DNA of 64,000 bases, from contig CAWHOA010000022.1 in NCBI GenBank assembly GCA_963830885.1, positions 1-64,000 of the forward strand, read 5' to 3'. The position numbers and the translations under genes are program-made. This DNA comes from JAIBJN01 sp963830885. Its GTDB lineage: Bacteria > Actinomycetota > Thermoleophilia > Gaiellales > Gaiellaceae. Below, in pieces: positions 37,575 through 44,825 of this stretch (position 1 is its first letter; every line of letters begins with the position of its first letter). The notes under the pieces were generated by a model. The model made no database searches, was not told the origin of the DNA, and saw only the letters and a program-made list of their open reading frames with translations.

Positions 37575-37647
37575 GCGCCCGTAGCTCAGGGGATAGAGCG
37601 CTGCCCTGCGGAGGCAGAGGTCGCACGTTCGAATCGTGCCGGGCGCA
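37575..37647 (+). tRNA. tRNA-Arg, anticodon GCG
   Basis: Full cloverleaf. Acceptor stem GCGCCCG/CGGGCGC, D stem GCTC/GAGC, anticodon stem CTGCC/GGCAG with loop CTGCGGA (anticodon GCG at 37608-37610), variable loop AGGTC, T stem GCACG/CGTGC with loop TTCGAAT, discriminator A. CCA is not encoded. G34 would read CGC and CGU directly, without the usual A34-to-inosine editing of tRNA-Arg(ACG). Confidence 0.95.
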
Positions 37648-37709
37648 TCCCGCCACGCTCGATCTCGTGCCCTGCTGCAAGTCGAAGTGGAGCTGGGGCG
37701 TCCACTCCG

Positions 37710-38075
37710 CTACGGCCAGGCGGGGGAGCTCGGCTCCGAGCGCTCGAGCGCGCCCCAGTCGGCGCGCGCCGGGGCGAAGACGTCCACGACGACCGCGCCC
37801 TCCGGGCCGGCTCGCACTTCGTGCGGGACGTCGCCGGGGATGCACCAGGTCGCGCCCGGGGCCAGCTCCTTCGTCTCGGCGCCGACGCGGAACTCGACGG
37901 TGCCCCGGATCACGAGGCCGAGCTGCTCGTTCGCGTGGTGGTGCTCGGGGACGACAGCCCCCGGGGCCAGCTCCACGACCGCCAGGGTCGACTGCTCGCC
38001 GTGGACCTCCCTGGCCACGACGTCGTTCCAGACCCGCAAAGGGCCGATCGCCTCGATGTCCTCGAACGCGCTCAT
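37710..38075 (-). CDS. cupin-domain protein
   Basis: 121 residues from ATG 38075, with GGGAGGAG just upstream. Single cupin barrel: motif 1 is VVPEHHHANEQLGLVIRGTVEF (two of the His and the Glu as metal ligands), motif 2 is ATWCIPGDVPHEVRAG. It would bind a metal and act as a small dioxygenase, isomerase or sensor. No context narrows this. It faces the tRNA. Confidence 0.8.
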   Translation of the reverse strand: MSAFEDIEAIGPLRVWNDVVAREVHGEQSTLAVVELAPGAVVPEHHHANEQLGLVIRGTVEFRVGAETKELAPGATWCIPGDVPHEVRAGPEGAVVVDVFAPARADWGALERSEPSSPAWP

Positions 38076-38117
38076 GCTCCTCCCTTCTCGACGGTCGGCT
38101 GACGCGCAGGACGCAGC

Positions 38118-38123
38118 CTACGC
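38118..38123 (+). promoter_or_regulatory. candidate -10 (TACGCT) of the membrane-anchored hypothetical gene
   Basis: TACGCT ends 11 bases before ATG 38135. Confidence 0.35.
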
Positions 38124-38134
38124 TCGCCGAAACC

Positions 38135-38662
38135 ATGCCTGTGGCCGAGCTGCCGGACCATCTCGACCTCGGGCGGCATCGCGACGCCTCCGCGTGGGGC
38201 GAGCTCGTCGCCCGCTGGCTCGTAGTGACGGCGATCGCCGCGCTCGCGGTCGCTGCGCTGCTCGGTGCCTTCGGCCAGCGCCCGGTGGAGTCCGCCGCGA
38301 CCGCCGCCGCCGCCGACCTCCGGGTTTCTGCGCCAGCCCGCCTTCGCGGCGGCCTCTTCTTCCAGGGGCGCTTCACCGTGGACGCGCGCCGGTCGCTCGA
38401 GAACGCCACCCTCGTCCTCGCTCCGGGGTGGCTCGAGGGCATGTCCATCAACACGATCGAGCCCGCGCCCGCCGAAGAGGCGAGCCGCGACGGCGACCTC
38501 GCCCTCTCCTTCGGACCGCTGGGCGAGGGCGAGCGGCTGGTCGTCTACATGCAGTTCCAGGTGAACCCGACGAACGTCGGCCACCGCGATGCGAGCGTCT
38601 CGCTCTACGACGGCGGGACCCTCGTCACCACCGACGACCGCGCGATCACCGTCTTCCCCTAG
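38135..38662 (+). CDS. membrane-anchored hypothetical protein
   Basis: 175 residues. A short cytoplasmic N-terminus (DHLDLGRHRDASAWGELVARW) leads into one transmembrane helix (LVVTAIAALAVAALLGAF). The extracytoplasmic domain has beta-strand character: RLRGGLFFQGRFTVDA, LENATLVLAPGWLEGMSINT, GEGERLVVYMQFQVNP. I do not recognise the family. It is followed after 6 bases by a DUF421 gene, so the two probably work together at the membrane. Confidence 0.55.
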   Translation: MPVAELPDHLDLGRHRDASAWGELVARWLVVTAIAALAVAALLGAFGQRPVESAATAAAADLRVSAPARLRGGLFFQGRFTVDARRSLENATLVLAPGWLEGMSINTIEPAPAEEASRDGDLALSFGPLGEGERLVVYMQFQVNPTNVGHRDASVSLYDGGTLVTTDDRAITVFP

Positions 38663-38668
38663 GTCGCC

Positions 38669-39115
38669 ATGGACATCGTCATCCGAGCCTTCTTCGCGTT
38701 CCTCTTCGTCATCATCGTCACGCGGGTGATCGGGCGACGTGAGCTCTCGTCGTTGGAGCCCTTCGACCTGATCCTCCTGATCGTGCTCGGCGACCTGATC
38801 CAGCAGGGCGTGACGCAGAGCGATTACTCCTTCACCGGCCTCGTGCTCGCCGGCGGGACGTTCACCGCCCTCACGGTCGCGGTCTCCTACCTCGTCTTCC
38901 GCTTCCGCCGGGTGCGGCCGTTGTTCGAGCCGGAGCCGCTGATCCTCGTCGAGGACGGCAAGGTGATCGACCGCAACCTCCGTCGCGAGCGGCTCACCCC
39001 GCAGGAGCTCGCGGCCGAGGCTCGCCTCCAGCAGATCCCTTCACTTGCGGAGGTGCGCTGGGCGGTGCTCGAGACGAGCGGCAAGATCAGCTTCATTCCG
39101 CAGCAGCGCGGGTAG
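38669..39115 (+). CDS. DUF421 (YetF-like) membrane protein
   Basis: 148 residues. Three hydrophobic helices, then a small cytoplasmic domain. Typical DUF421 features: VTRVIGRRELSSLEPFDLILLIVLGDLIQQ near the N-terminus, and EPLILVEDGKVIDRNLRRERLTPQELAAEARLQQI with a final GKISFIPQQ. Function unknown. It probably forms an operon with the preceding membrane-anchored protein. Confidence 0.85.
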   Translation: MDIVIRAFFAFLFVIIVTRVIGRRELSSLEPFDLILLIVLGDLIQQGVTQSDYSFTGLVLAGGTFTALTVAVSYLVFRFRRVRPLFEPEPLILVEDGKVIDRNLRRERLTPQELAAEARLQQIPSLAEVRWAVLETSGKISFIPQQRG

Positions 39116-39118
39116 CCT
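39113..39118 (+). promoter_or_regulatory. candidate -10 (TAGCCT) of the BtuF-like gene
   Basis: TAGCCT begins at the stop codon of the DUF421 gene and ends 6 bases before GTG 39125. Confidence 0.42.
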
Positions 39119-39124
39119 GAGCCC

Positions 39125-40036
39125 GTGCGGATCTGCTCGCTCGTCCCGGCAGCGACCGAGGTGCTCTTCGCGCTCGGGCTTGGTGACGAGGTCGTCGGCG
39201 TCACTCACGAGTGCGACTGGCCTCCCGAGGCCGCCGCGAAGACGGTCGTCACCGCCTCCCTCATCCAGACAGGCGATCTCACGAGCGCGGAGATCGACCG
39301 GCTGGTGGCCGAGACGGCCTGGGACGGCGGCCCGCTCTACGCGATCGACGAGGAGCGCTGGGCCGAGGTGGAGGCCGACGTCGTCGTCATGCAGGAGCTC
39401 TGCAAGGTCTGCGCCGTCTCCACGGACCAGGTCGAGGGCGTGCTGCGCGCGCGGCCGCTCGAGGTGGAGGTGCTGGACTTCTCGCCTTCGACGATCGACG
39501 GCATCGGCGAGACGATCCGCGCGGTCGGCGCTCGGCTCGGTACCGACGGGGAGGCCGAGGAGCTGGCCGCCGGCATGCGCAGCCGCCTCGACCGGGTGGC
39601 CTCGGCGCTCGCAGGCGTCGAGTCCTATCCGCGCGTGTTCGTGACCGAGTGGCTGGAGCCGCCGTACTCCGCCGGCCACTGGGTGCCGGACATGGTCTCC
39701 GCGGCCGGGGGGATCGACGTGGCGGGAACCTCCGGCGAGCCGTCGCACCGGATGCGCTGGCCGGACGTGGCCGCGCTCGAGCCGGACGTGGTCGTGCTCG
39801 CGCCGTGCGGCTTCGACCTCGACCGAACGCTCTCCGAGGTCGTCCCGCTCGACCTCTCGGCGCACCTGCTCGGCACGCCGGCACGCCAGGAGAGTCGCGT
39901 CTTCGCGGTCGACGCAAATGCCATGTTCTCCCGCCCGAGCCCGCGGGTCGTCGACGGCGTCGAGCTGCTTGCGCACCTGCTCCATCCCGGCGAATACCCG
40001 GATGCCGGGGCGCCCTGGAGCCGCATCCGCCTCTAG
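39125..40036 (+). CDS. cobalamin/iron-siderophore-type periplasmic-binding-fold protein (BtuF-like)
   Basis: 303 residues from GTG 39125. Substrate-binding fold of the PF01497 type: RICSLVPAATEVLFALGLGDEVVGVTHECDWP, VEADVVVMQELCKVCAVS, VTEWLEPPYSAGHWVPDMV, ALEPDVVVLAPCGFDL. There is no signal peptide or lipobox, so it is probably cytoplasmic like the soluble cobalamin-binding proteins of this family. No ABC permease or ATPase gene is adjacent, so transport is unlikely from context. Confidence 0.75.
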   Translation: MRICSLVPAATEVLFALGLGDEVVGVTHECDWPPEAAAKTVVTASLIQTGDLTSAEIDRLVAETAWDGGPLYAIDEERWAEVEADVVVMQELCKVCAVSTDQVEGVLRARPLEVEVLDFSPSTIDGIGETIRAVGARLGTDGEAEELAAGMRSRLDRVASALAGVESYPRVFVTEWLEPPYSAGHWVPDMVSAAGGIDVAGTSGEPSHRMRWPDVAALEPDVVVLAPCGFDLDRTLSEVVPLDLSAHLLGTPARQESRVFAVDANAMFSRPSPRVVDGVELLAHLLHPGEYPDAGAPWSRIRL

Positions 40037-40043
40037 AAGCGCT

Positions 40044-40367
40044 TCAGTCAGCGTCTCCCAGGCGGATCCGGAGCTCGTCGCCGGCGAGCTCGACGGGATA
40101 CCGGCGGGCCGCCTCGTCGCCGACGAGGCACGCGCCGGTGGCGAGGTCGAAGCGCCAGCCGTGGTAGGCGCACTCCAGCACGTCGCCGAGCACCTCCCCC
40201 TCCGAGAGCGGGTTCCCCTGGTGCGGGCAGGCGTTGTCGAAGGCATGAAGAGCGCCGCCGACCTCGAGGACGACGATCTCGCGGTCGCCCGCGTCCACCA
40301 CTGCGCGGCCGTCGGCGAGGAGGTCTGCGCGCGCGGTCAGCACCCGTCCGGAAGCCGCATCGGTCAT
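40044..40367 (-). CDS. Rieske-type 2Fe-2S ferredoxin
   Basis: 107 residues, single Rieske domain. Cluster ligands are visible as ACPHQGNPLSEG (Cys-x-His) and ECAYHGWRFD (Cys-x2-His). This is the size of small ferredoxins serving ring-hydroxylating or other oxygenases, or of the nitrite-reductase small-subunit class. No oxygenase is adjacent. ATG 40367, with a TAGTCT hexamer 7 bases upstream. Confidence 0.88.
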   Translation of the reverse strand: MTDAASGRVLTARADLLADGRAVVDAGDREIVVLEVGGALHAFDNACPHQGNPLSEGEVLGDVLECAYHGWRFDLATGACLVGDEAARRYPVELAGDELRIRLGDAD

Positions 40368-40373
40368 GCGGCC

Positions 40374-40380
40374 TAGACTA
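40374..40380. promoter_or_regulatory. overlapping divergent -10 elements (TAGACTA)
   Basis: Plus strand TAGACT (40374-40379) is 10 bases from GTG 40390. Minus strand TAGTCT (40380-40375) is 7 bases from ATG 40367. The two hexamers share five base pairs. Confidence 0.5.
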
Positions 40381-40389
40381 TCCCGCCCC

Positions 40390-41319
40390 GTGCCGCTCTA
40401 CCTTCGCGAAGCCGACGTCGAGGAGCTCCTCGCTCCGGCCGACGCCGTCGAGGCGGTGGAGGCCTGCTTCGCGCGCATCGCCCGCGGCGTCGTCGAGAAC
40501 GAGCCGCGCCGCCGGCTCGGGCTGGAGGCCGGGCGGTTCCACGTCATGGCGGCCGCCGACCGGGAGCTCCAGCGCGCCGGGGTCAAGACCTACGTCGGGT
40601 TCGCCGAGGGCGCGCGGTTCGTGGTCGCGCTCTTCTCCGCGGACGAGCCCGAGCTGCTCGCCCTGATCGAGGCCGATCGGCTCGGGCAGCTGCGGACCGG
40701 AGCCGCCAGCGCCGTCGCGGCGCGCCACCTGGCCAAGCCGGGCGCGCGGACTCTCGGCCTGATCGGCACCGGCTGGCAGGCGGAGAGCCAGCTCGCGTGC
40801 ATCCGGGCTGCGCTTCCGGGGATCGAGCAGGTCGTCGCCTACTCCCGTAACGAGGAGCGGCTGCAGGAGTTCTGCGCACGCCACGACTGCGAGCCGGGGG
40901 AGTACAACCGGGACGCGGCCGAGCAGGACGTCGTCGTGACGATCACGAGCTCGCGCGACCCGGTGCTGCGCGGCGAGTGGCTCCAGCCCGGTGCGCTCGT
41001 CTGCGCGGCCGGGGCGAACCGGGTCGAGGCGCGCGAGCTCGACAACGCCGTGCTCGAACGGGCGAGCTTCGTCTGCTGCGACTCGCTCGATCAGGCCCGC
41101 ATCGAGGCGGGCGATCTCGTCGAGCCCGTCGAGCGGGGCGTGCTCGACTGGCTGGAGGTGCACGAGCTCGCCGAGGTCGTCGCGGGCGAGACCGCCGGGC
41201 GCCAGGCGGACGATGACATCGCAGTCTTCAAGAGCCTCGGCATCGCGGCGGAGGACGTCGCCGTAGCGGCGCTCGTCCACGACCGCGCGCGCGAGCGCGG
41301 GCTCGGCGTCGAGCTCTAG
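40390..41319 (+). CDS. ornithine cyclodeaminase / mu-crystallin family protein
   Basis: 309 residues from GTG 40390; an ATG at 40366 lies upstream of the putative -10 and is less likely. NAD-binding motif LGLIGTGWQAESQLACIRAALPGI, then VVAYSRNEERLQEF. Family segments: VKTYVGFAEGARFVVALFS, IEADRLGQLRTGAASAVAARHLA and RQADDDIAVFKSLGIAAEDVA. Members act as ornithine cyclodeaminase, alanine dehydrogenase or imine reductases; the substrate is not predictable here. Confidence 0.85.
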   Translation: MPLYLREADVEELLAPADAVEAVEACFARIARGVVENEPRRRLGLEAGRFHVMAAADRELQRAGVKTYVGFAEGARFVVALFSADEPELLALIEADRLGQLRTGAASAVAARHLAKPGARTLGLIGTGWQAESQLACIRAALPGIEQVVAYSRNEERLQEFCARHDCEPGEYNRDAAEQDVVVTITSSRDPVLRGEWLQPGALVCAAGANRVEARELDNAVLERASFVCCDSLDQARIEAGDLVEPVERGVLDWLEVHELAEVVAGETAGRQADDDIAVFKSLGIAAEDVAVAALVHDRARERGLGVEL

Positions 41320-41828
41320 CGGAGGTCTTCCCGGAGGAGGTCGAGCAGCAAGCCGTCGTGCCAGTCGCCGTCGGTGCCGCGCTCGTACTGCCGCATCACG
41401 CCGACCCGCTTGAACCCGACGCTCTCGTAGGACCTGATCGCCCGCTCGTTGGCGGCGGCAGGGTCGATCGTGATTCGATGGTGGTCGCGCTCCTCGAAGA
41501 GCCAGCGGGCGAGGGTGCGCACCGTGTCGGCGCCGAGCCCCTGCCCGTGGCGCGCGGACGTGAGGAAGAGGTCGACGTTCGCGTGACGGTAGTCGGGGTC
41601 GGTCTCCTCGCCGACCTGAGCGAGACCGATCGTCTCTCCGTCGAGCTCGACGACGAAGGGGACCGTTTCCTCCTCTGAGCCGGCCAGCTCGACGAGGTCC
41701 TCCTCGCTCAGGCCGAGCCACCAGTGGGCCACCTCGGGCTCGGCGGCGATCTCGGCGAGCCGCGGGACGTCGGCGGCTTCCAGCGGGCGGAGCGTCACGC
41801 GCTCGCCGCGAAGGCGTGGGGCGGTCAC
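41316..41828 (-). CDS. GNAT-family N-acetyltransferase
   Basis: 170 residues. RimJ/RimL-like layout: RGERVTLRPLEAADVPRLAEIA at the N-terminus, acetyl-CoA loop SARHGQGLGADTVRTLARWLF, and AANERAIRSYESVGFKRVGVMRQYERG. The substrate is unknown; some relatives acetylate aminoglycosides or ribosomal proteins. It follows a small gene on the same strand by 9 bases and overlaps the convergent cyclodeaminase stop by 4 bases. Confidence 0.82.
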   Translation of the reverse strand: MTAPRLRGERVTLRPLEAADVPRLAEIAAEPEVAHWWLGLSEEDLVELAGSEEETVPFVVELDGETIGLAQVGEETDPDYRHANVDLFLTSARHGQGLGADTVRTLARWLFEERDHHRITIDPAAANERAIRSYESVGFKRVGVMRQYERGTDGDWHDGLLLDLLREDLR

Positions 41829-41837
41829 GGCCGGCGG

Positions 41838-42110
41838 CTAGCTGACGTCGCGGACGCGCTCGGCCGCCATCGCGGCCGTGTCTTCGCCGACCGCGCGGAT
41901 GACCTCGGGCCGCTCGAGGAGGCGGAGCCGCTGCTCGTCGGTCGCGCGGTTCTTGAGATAGGGGTCGTCGAGGATGTCCTCGAGCGAGCGCCCCTGGCGG
42001 TGCTCGCGGACGACATACGCGGCGAGTGCTTCCTCCTTGGAGCTCCCCCGCGCGGGCTCTGTCGTCGTCGGCTCGTCGCTCTTGCCGAAGAGTCGGGAGA
42101 AGAATCCCAC
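41838..42110 (-). CDS. small hypothetical protein
   Basis: 90 residues from GTG 42110 (MGFFSRLFGKSDEPTTTEPA). A short N-terminal FFSRLFG segment precedes a charged helical domain: EEALAAYVVREHRQGRSLEDILDDPYLKNRATDEQRLRLLERPEV. I do not recognise it. It shares an overlapping -10 region with the divergent gene at 42134 and is the first gene before the GNAT. Confidence 0.55.
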   Translation of the reverse strand: MGFFSRLFGKSDEPTTTEPARGSSKEEALAAYVVREHRQGRSLEDILDDPYLKNRATDEQRLRLLERPEVIRAVGEDTAAMAAERVRDVS

Positions 42111-42116
42111 GCGGCG

Positions 42117-42126
42117 ATTGTATCCT
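42117..42126. promoter_or_regulatory. overlapping divergent -10 elements (ATTGTATCCT)
   Basis: Minus strand TACAAT (42122-42117) is 6 bases from GTG 42110. Plus strand TATCCT (42121-42126) is 7 bases from GTG 42134. The two hexamers overlap by TA. Confidence 0.55.
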
Positions 42127-42133
42127 TGGCCCG

Positions 42134-42475
42134 GTGGAGCCCGACGGCATGCGATTCGCGTCGCGGACGCTGCAGGCGCTCGGCGAGGACGGCGGGCGTG
42201 AGGACATCCTGATCTGGATCGAGCGGCGACCGGGGGCGCTCTGGGCCGTGGGGCGTGCGATCGACCTCGGGAACCGGCGGATCCCGCAGCCGCGGCCCGA
42301 CGACTACGTCTTCGAGGGCTACGAGATGGGCGACGCGCTCGCGGCCGCCAACTCGGCTCTGAGCGACGATCTCGAGGTCTCGGCCGAGGAGGGCCTGAGG
42401 GACGAAGTCGCCCCGTTCGCCGAGGACGAGCTCCTGAAGCCGCTGGAGCGCTGGTTCTTCGGACACAAGCCCTGA
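42134..42475 (+). CDS. hypothetical protein
   Basis: 113 residues from GTG 42134 (MEPDGMRFASRTLQALGEDGG). A mixed alpha/beta protein with no signal peptide or membrane segment: IWIERRPGALWAVGRAIDLG, EGYEMGDALAAANSALSDDLEV and a C-terminal LKPLERWFFG. No family recognised. Confidence 0.55.
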   Translation: MEPDGMRFASRTLQALGEDGGREDILIWIERRPGALWAVGRAIDLGNRRIPQPRPDDYVFEGYEMGDALAAANSALSDDLEVSAEEGLRDEVAPFAEDELLKPLERWFFGHKP

Positions 42476-42626
42476 CGCGTCTCCCGCCGGTGGGTCGCGG
42501 TCGCGGCAGGCCATGGCCGGTGCGTCTCGCCCCGCGGGGGCCACCCCGTGCCTCCACCCGCTATGAGCGTAACGAGAAGAAGCGCACCCGTGGCGCGCGC
42601 AGCGTGCCGAGAGTGTGAAAGGTCGT

Positions 42627-43286
42627 CTACGCGATGCCGATCTGCATCGCCAGGTCGCGGGAGATCGCGTGCTCCTGGCCGTCGACGGCGACCGTCAACG
42701 GGCCGTCGAAGGGCTCCGAGCGGCGCATGGTCACGCGGCCGCCGGGGACGAGGCGAAGCCCCGCGAGGTAGCGGAGGAGCTCCGAGTCGGTGTCCGGCAC
42801 GCGGCGGACCGTGGCTTCCTCGCCGGGCTCGAGCGCGTCGAGGGAGCGAAGGCGGCGGGTCTCGACACGCAGGCCGGCGTCCGGAATCGGGTCGCCGTGC
42901 GGGTCGTGGGTGGGGTAGCCGAGCTGCTCGTCGATCCGCGCCTCGAGCTCCTCGGAGAGAACGTGCTCGAGGCGGTCCGCCTCGGCGTGCACCGCGTCGA
43001 TCGGGACGCCGAGCGTCTCCGCGAGGTACTGCTCGAGCAGCCGGTGGTGGCGGATGACCTCGAGCGCGATCTTCGTCCCGTCCTCCGAGAGCACGACCCC
43101 GTGGTACGGCGAGTGCTCGGCGAGCTCGAGAGCGGCGAGCTTCTTCAGCATCGAGGTGACCGAGGAGGGCGCGACGCCCATCCGCCGTGCGATGGCGGTC
43201 GTCGTCGGGCGGGTTCCCTCGGACTCGAGCTTGTAGATCTCCTTCAGATAGTCCTGGATCGCCGCCGAGAGCACAGGTTTAGACAC
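42627..43286 (-). CDS. DtxR/MntR-family metal-dependent repressor
   Basis: 219 residues from GTG 43286. N-terminal winged helix (IQDYLKEIYKLESEG, TTTAIARRMGVAPSSVTSMLKKLAALELAEHSPYHGVVLSEDG). Dimerisation/metal-binding domain with the E-x2-H pattern (IRHHRLLEQYLAETLGVP, VHAEADRLEHVLSEELEARID). C-terminal FeoA/SH3-like domain (LRLVPGGRVTMRRSEPFDG). It responds to iron or manganese. A TAGAAT -10 lies 6 bases before the GTG, inside a dyad that may be its own operator. Confidence 0.88.
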   Translation of the reverse strand: MSKPVLSAAIQDYLKEIYKLESEGTRPTTTAIARRMGVAPSSVTSMLKKLAALELAEHSPYHGVVLSEDGTKIALEVIRHHRLLEQYLAETLGVPIDAVHAEADRLEHVLSEELEARIDEQLGYPTHDPHGDPIPDAGLRVETRRLRSLDALEPGEEATVRRVPDTDSELLRYLAGLRLVPGGRVTMRRSEPFDGPLTVAVDGQEHAISRDLAMQIGIA

Positions 43287-43299
43287 GTCTCAATTCTAA
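43279..43299. promoter_or_regulatory. candidate metal-repressor operator over the dtxR-like start
   Basis: TTAGA, 11-base spacer, TCTAA. It covers the minus-strand -10 (TAGAAT, 43298-43293) and the GTG of the DtxR-type gene. The outer TTAG/CTAA resemble the ends of IdeR boxes; the centre does not. Confidence 0.4.
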
Positions 43300-43338
43300 C
43301 GCGGTCCGTTGTGCTGACGGCTGGCACGGCGGGCTTGC

Positions 43339-43344
43339 TAGCCT
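43339..43344 (+). promoter_or_regulatory. candidate -10 (TAGCCT) of mqnD
   Basis: TAGCCT ends 8 bases before a CTG (43353) that fits the MqnD N-terminus. Confidence 0.38.
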
Positions 43345-43352
43345 CGCCCACT

Positions 43353-44183
43353 CTGCGCATTCGCCTTGGACATAGCCCGGACCCGGACGACGCGTTCATG
43401 TTCTGGGGCCTCGCCGCCAAGCGTGTCGACGCCCGCGGCTTCGAGTTCGAGCACGTTCTCGAGGGCATCCAGATCTTGAACGAGTGGGCCGTCGAGGGCC
43501 GCCTCGAGGTGACGGCCATCTCGCTGCACACGTACCCGTTCGTGCAGGACAAGTACGTGATCCTCCCGCACGGGGCGAGCATGGGCTCGGGCTACGGCCC
43601 CGTCGTCGTCTCGAAGCGCCCGCTCGAGAAGGCGGACCTGAGCGAGATCGAGATCGCCGTCCCGGGGCGCATGACGACGGCGTTCCTCACGCTCGGCCTC
43701 TACCTCGGCTCGGAGTTCCGCTTCCGCGAGGTGCCGTTCGACCAGATCATGGAGCAGGTCGAGGACGGCCGTGCCGAGGCCGGTCTGCTCATCCACGAGG
43801 GACAGCTCACGTACGAGCGTCGGGGTCTCGAGCGCGTTGTCGACCTGGGCGAGTGGTGGCTGCTCGAAACGGGCCTGCCGCTGCCGCTCGGGATCAACGT
43901 CGCCCGGCGCGACCTCGGGGACGACGTCCTGCCCGAGCTGTCCGACGTCCTTCGAGACTCGATTCGGGCGGGCCTCGCCAACCGCGAGGAGGCCCTCGAG
44001 TACGCCCTCCAGTTTGGGCGGGGCCTCTCCACCGAGCTCGCCGACAAGTTCGTCGGCATGTACGTGAACGAGCTGACCGAGGACTACGGCGAGGAGGGGC
44101 GCCAGGCCGTCGCCGAGCTCCTTCGCCGCGGCGAGGAGGCGGGCGCCTTCGAGCGCCCGGTCCTGGTCGAGTTCGTGGACTAG
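43353..44183 (+). CDS. mqnD: 1,4-dihydroxy-6-naphthoate synthase (futalosine menaquinone pathway)
   Basis: About 276 residues. The family N-terminus RLGHSPDPDDAFMFWGLAAKRVD is present, as are EGIQILNEWAVEGRLEVTAIS, GASMGSGYGPVVVSKRP and VPGRMTTAFLTLGLYLG. It converts cyclic dehypoxanthinyl futalosine to dihydroxynaphthoate, supplying the quinone used by complex I. The start is unusual: after the -10-like TAGCCT the only fitting codons are CTG 43353 or ATT 43359; TTG 43333 lies upstream of the -10. I chose the CTG. Confidence 0.9.
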   Translation: MRIRLGHSPDPDDAFMFWGLAAKRVDARGFEFEHVLEGIQILNEWAVEGRLEVTAISLHTYPFVQDKYVILPHGASMGSGYGPVVVSKRPLEKADLSEIEIAVPGRMTTAFLTLGLYLGSEFRFREVPFDQIMEQVEDGRAEAGLLIHEGQLTYERRGLERVVDLGEWWLLETGLPLPLGINVARRDLGDDVLPELSDVLRDSIRAGLANREEALEYALQFGRGLSTELADKFVGMYVNELTEDYGEEGRQAVAELLRRGEEAGAFERPVLVEFVD

Positions 44184-44818
44184 AGGAACCCGAACGACTG
44201 CGCGGAGGCCTCGAACGTCTCGGCGTACTCGGCCGAGCGGTCCGGGAGCGTCGTGTACGAGATCACGTAGCCCGTCTCGTTCTCGAACAGGAGGTACTGC
44301 AGGAGGGCCAGCTGCGGTCCGGAGCCGATCTGCTGCTCGTACGTGAGGCGGAGGGCCTGCCCGGCAGGCAGGGTCACGGGCTCCTGCTCGGGCGCGCCTA
44401 GCGCCTCGGTGATCTGACCGACACTTGCGTCGAAGTACTGGTCGCGCGTGACCCCCGCGGGCGTCTCCTCGACGTAGACGTTGACGTTCGTGGCGAAGTC
44501 GTCCTGCACGTCGGGGTCGAGCCCGACGAACTTCACAGGTGAGCCGGGCTGCGCGAACCGCTCGACCTGGTCGGCCAGCACCGGGTTCTCCTCGCGGAGC
44601 TCCTCCAAGGCGCCCTCGTCGAGGACCTCGTCGATGCTCGTGGCTTTCCACTCCTCCGGAACGCTGATCGTGAACCCGCCGCTCGGGACCTCGTAGGCAG
44701 CGAACCCGTCGGCTTCGCCCGTCTGCTGAGGCTCGACTGCGTCCGGCTCGTCGTCCCCGCCGCCGCAGGCGGCGAGAGCGACCAGCACCAGCAGGGCGGC
44801 GAAGACCCGCGAATACAC
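44180..44818 (-). CDS. lipoprotein of unknown function
   Basis: 212 residues from GTG 44818. Signal and lipobox: MYSRVFAALLVLVALAAC, then GGGDDEPD, so it is anchored outside the cytoplasmic membrane. The mature domain FTISVPEEWKATSIDEVLD ... LPAGQALRLTYEQQ ... YVISYTTLPDRSAEYAETFEASAQSFGF resembles PsbP/LpqN-like domains. The start codon is 7 bases from the divergent thiolase start. The stop overlaps mqnD by 4 bases. Confidence 0.7.
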   Translation of the reverse strand: MYSRVFAALLVLVALAACGGGDDEPDAVEPQQTGEADGFAAYEVPSGGFTISVPEEWKATSIDEVLDEGALEELREENPVLADQVERFAQPGSPVKFVGLDPDVQDDFATNVNVYVEETPAGVTRDQYFDASVGQITEALGAPEQEPVTLPAGQALRLTYEQQIGSGPQLALLQYLLFENETGYVISYTTLPDRSAEYAETFEASAQSFGFL

Positions 44819-44819
44819 T
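44814..44819 (+). promoter_or_regulatory. candidate -10 (TACACT) of the thiolase gene
   Basis: TACACT ends 6 bases before ATG 44826 and lies over the first codons of the divergent lipoprotein gene. Confidence 0.45.
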
Positions 44820-44825
44820 GAATGG

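Noticed and set aside
42476..42626. Possible small RNA between the 42134 gene and the DtxR-type gene
   Set aside because: G+C-rich without a clear promoter, hairpin plus T-tract or conserved pattern; no support.
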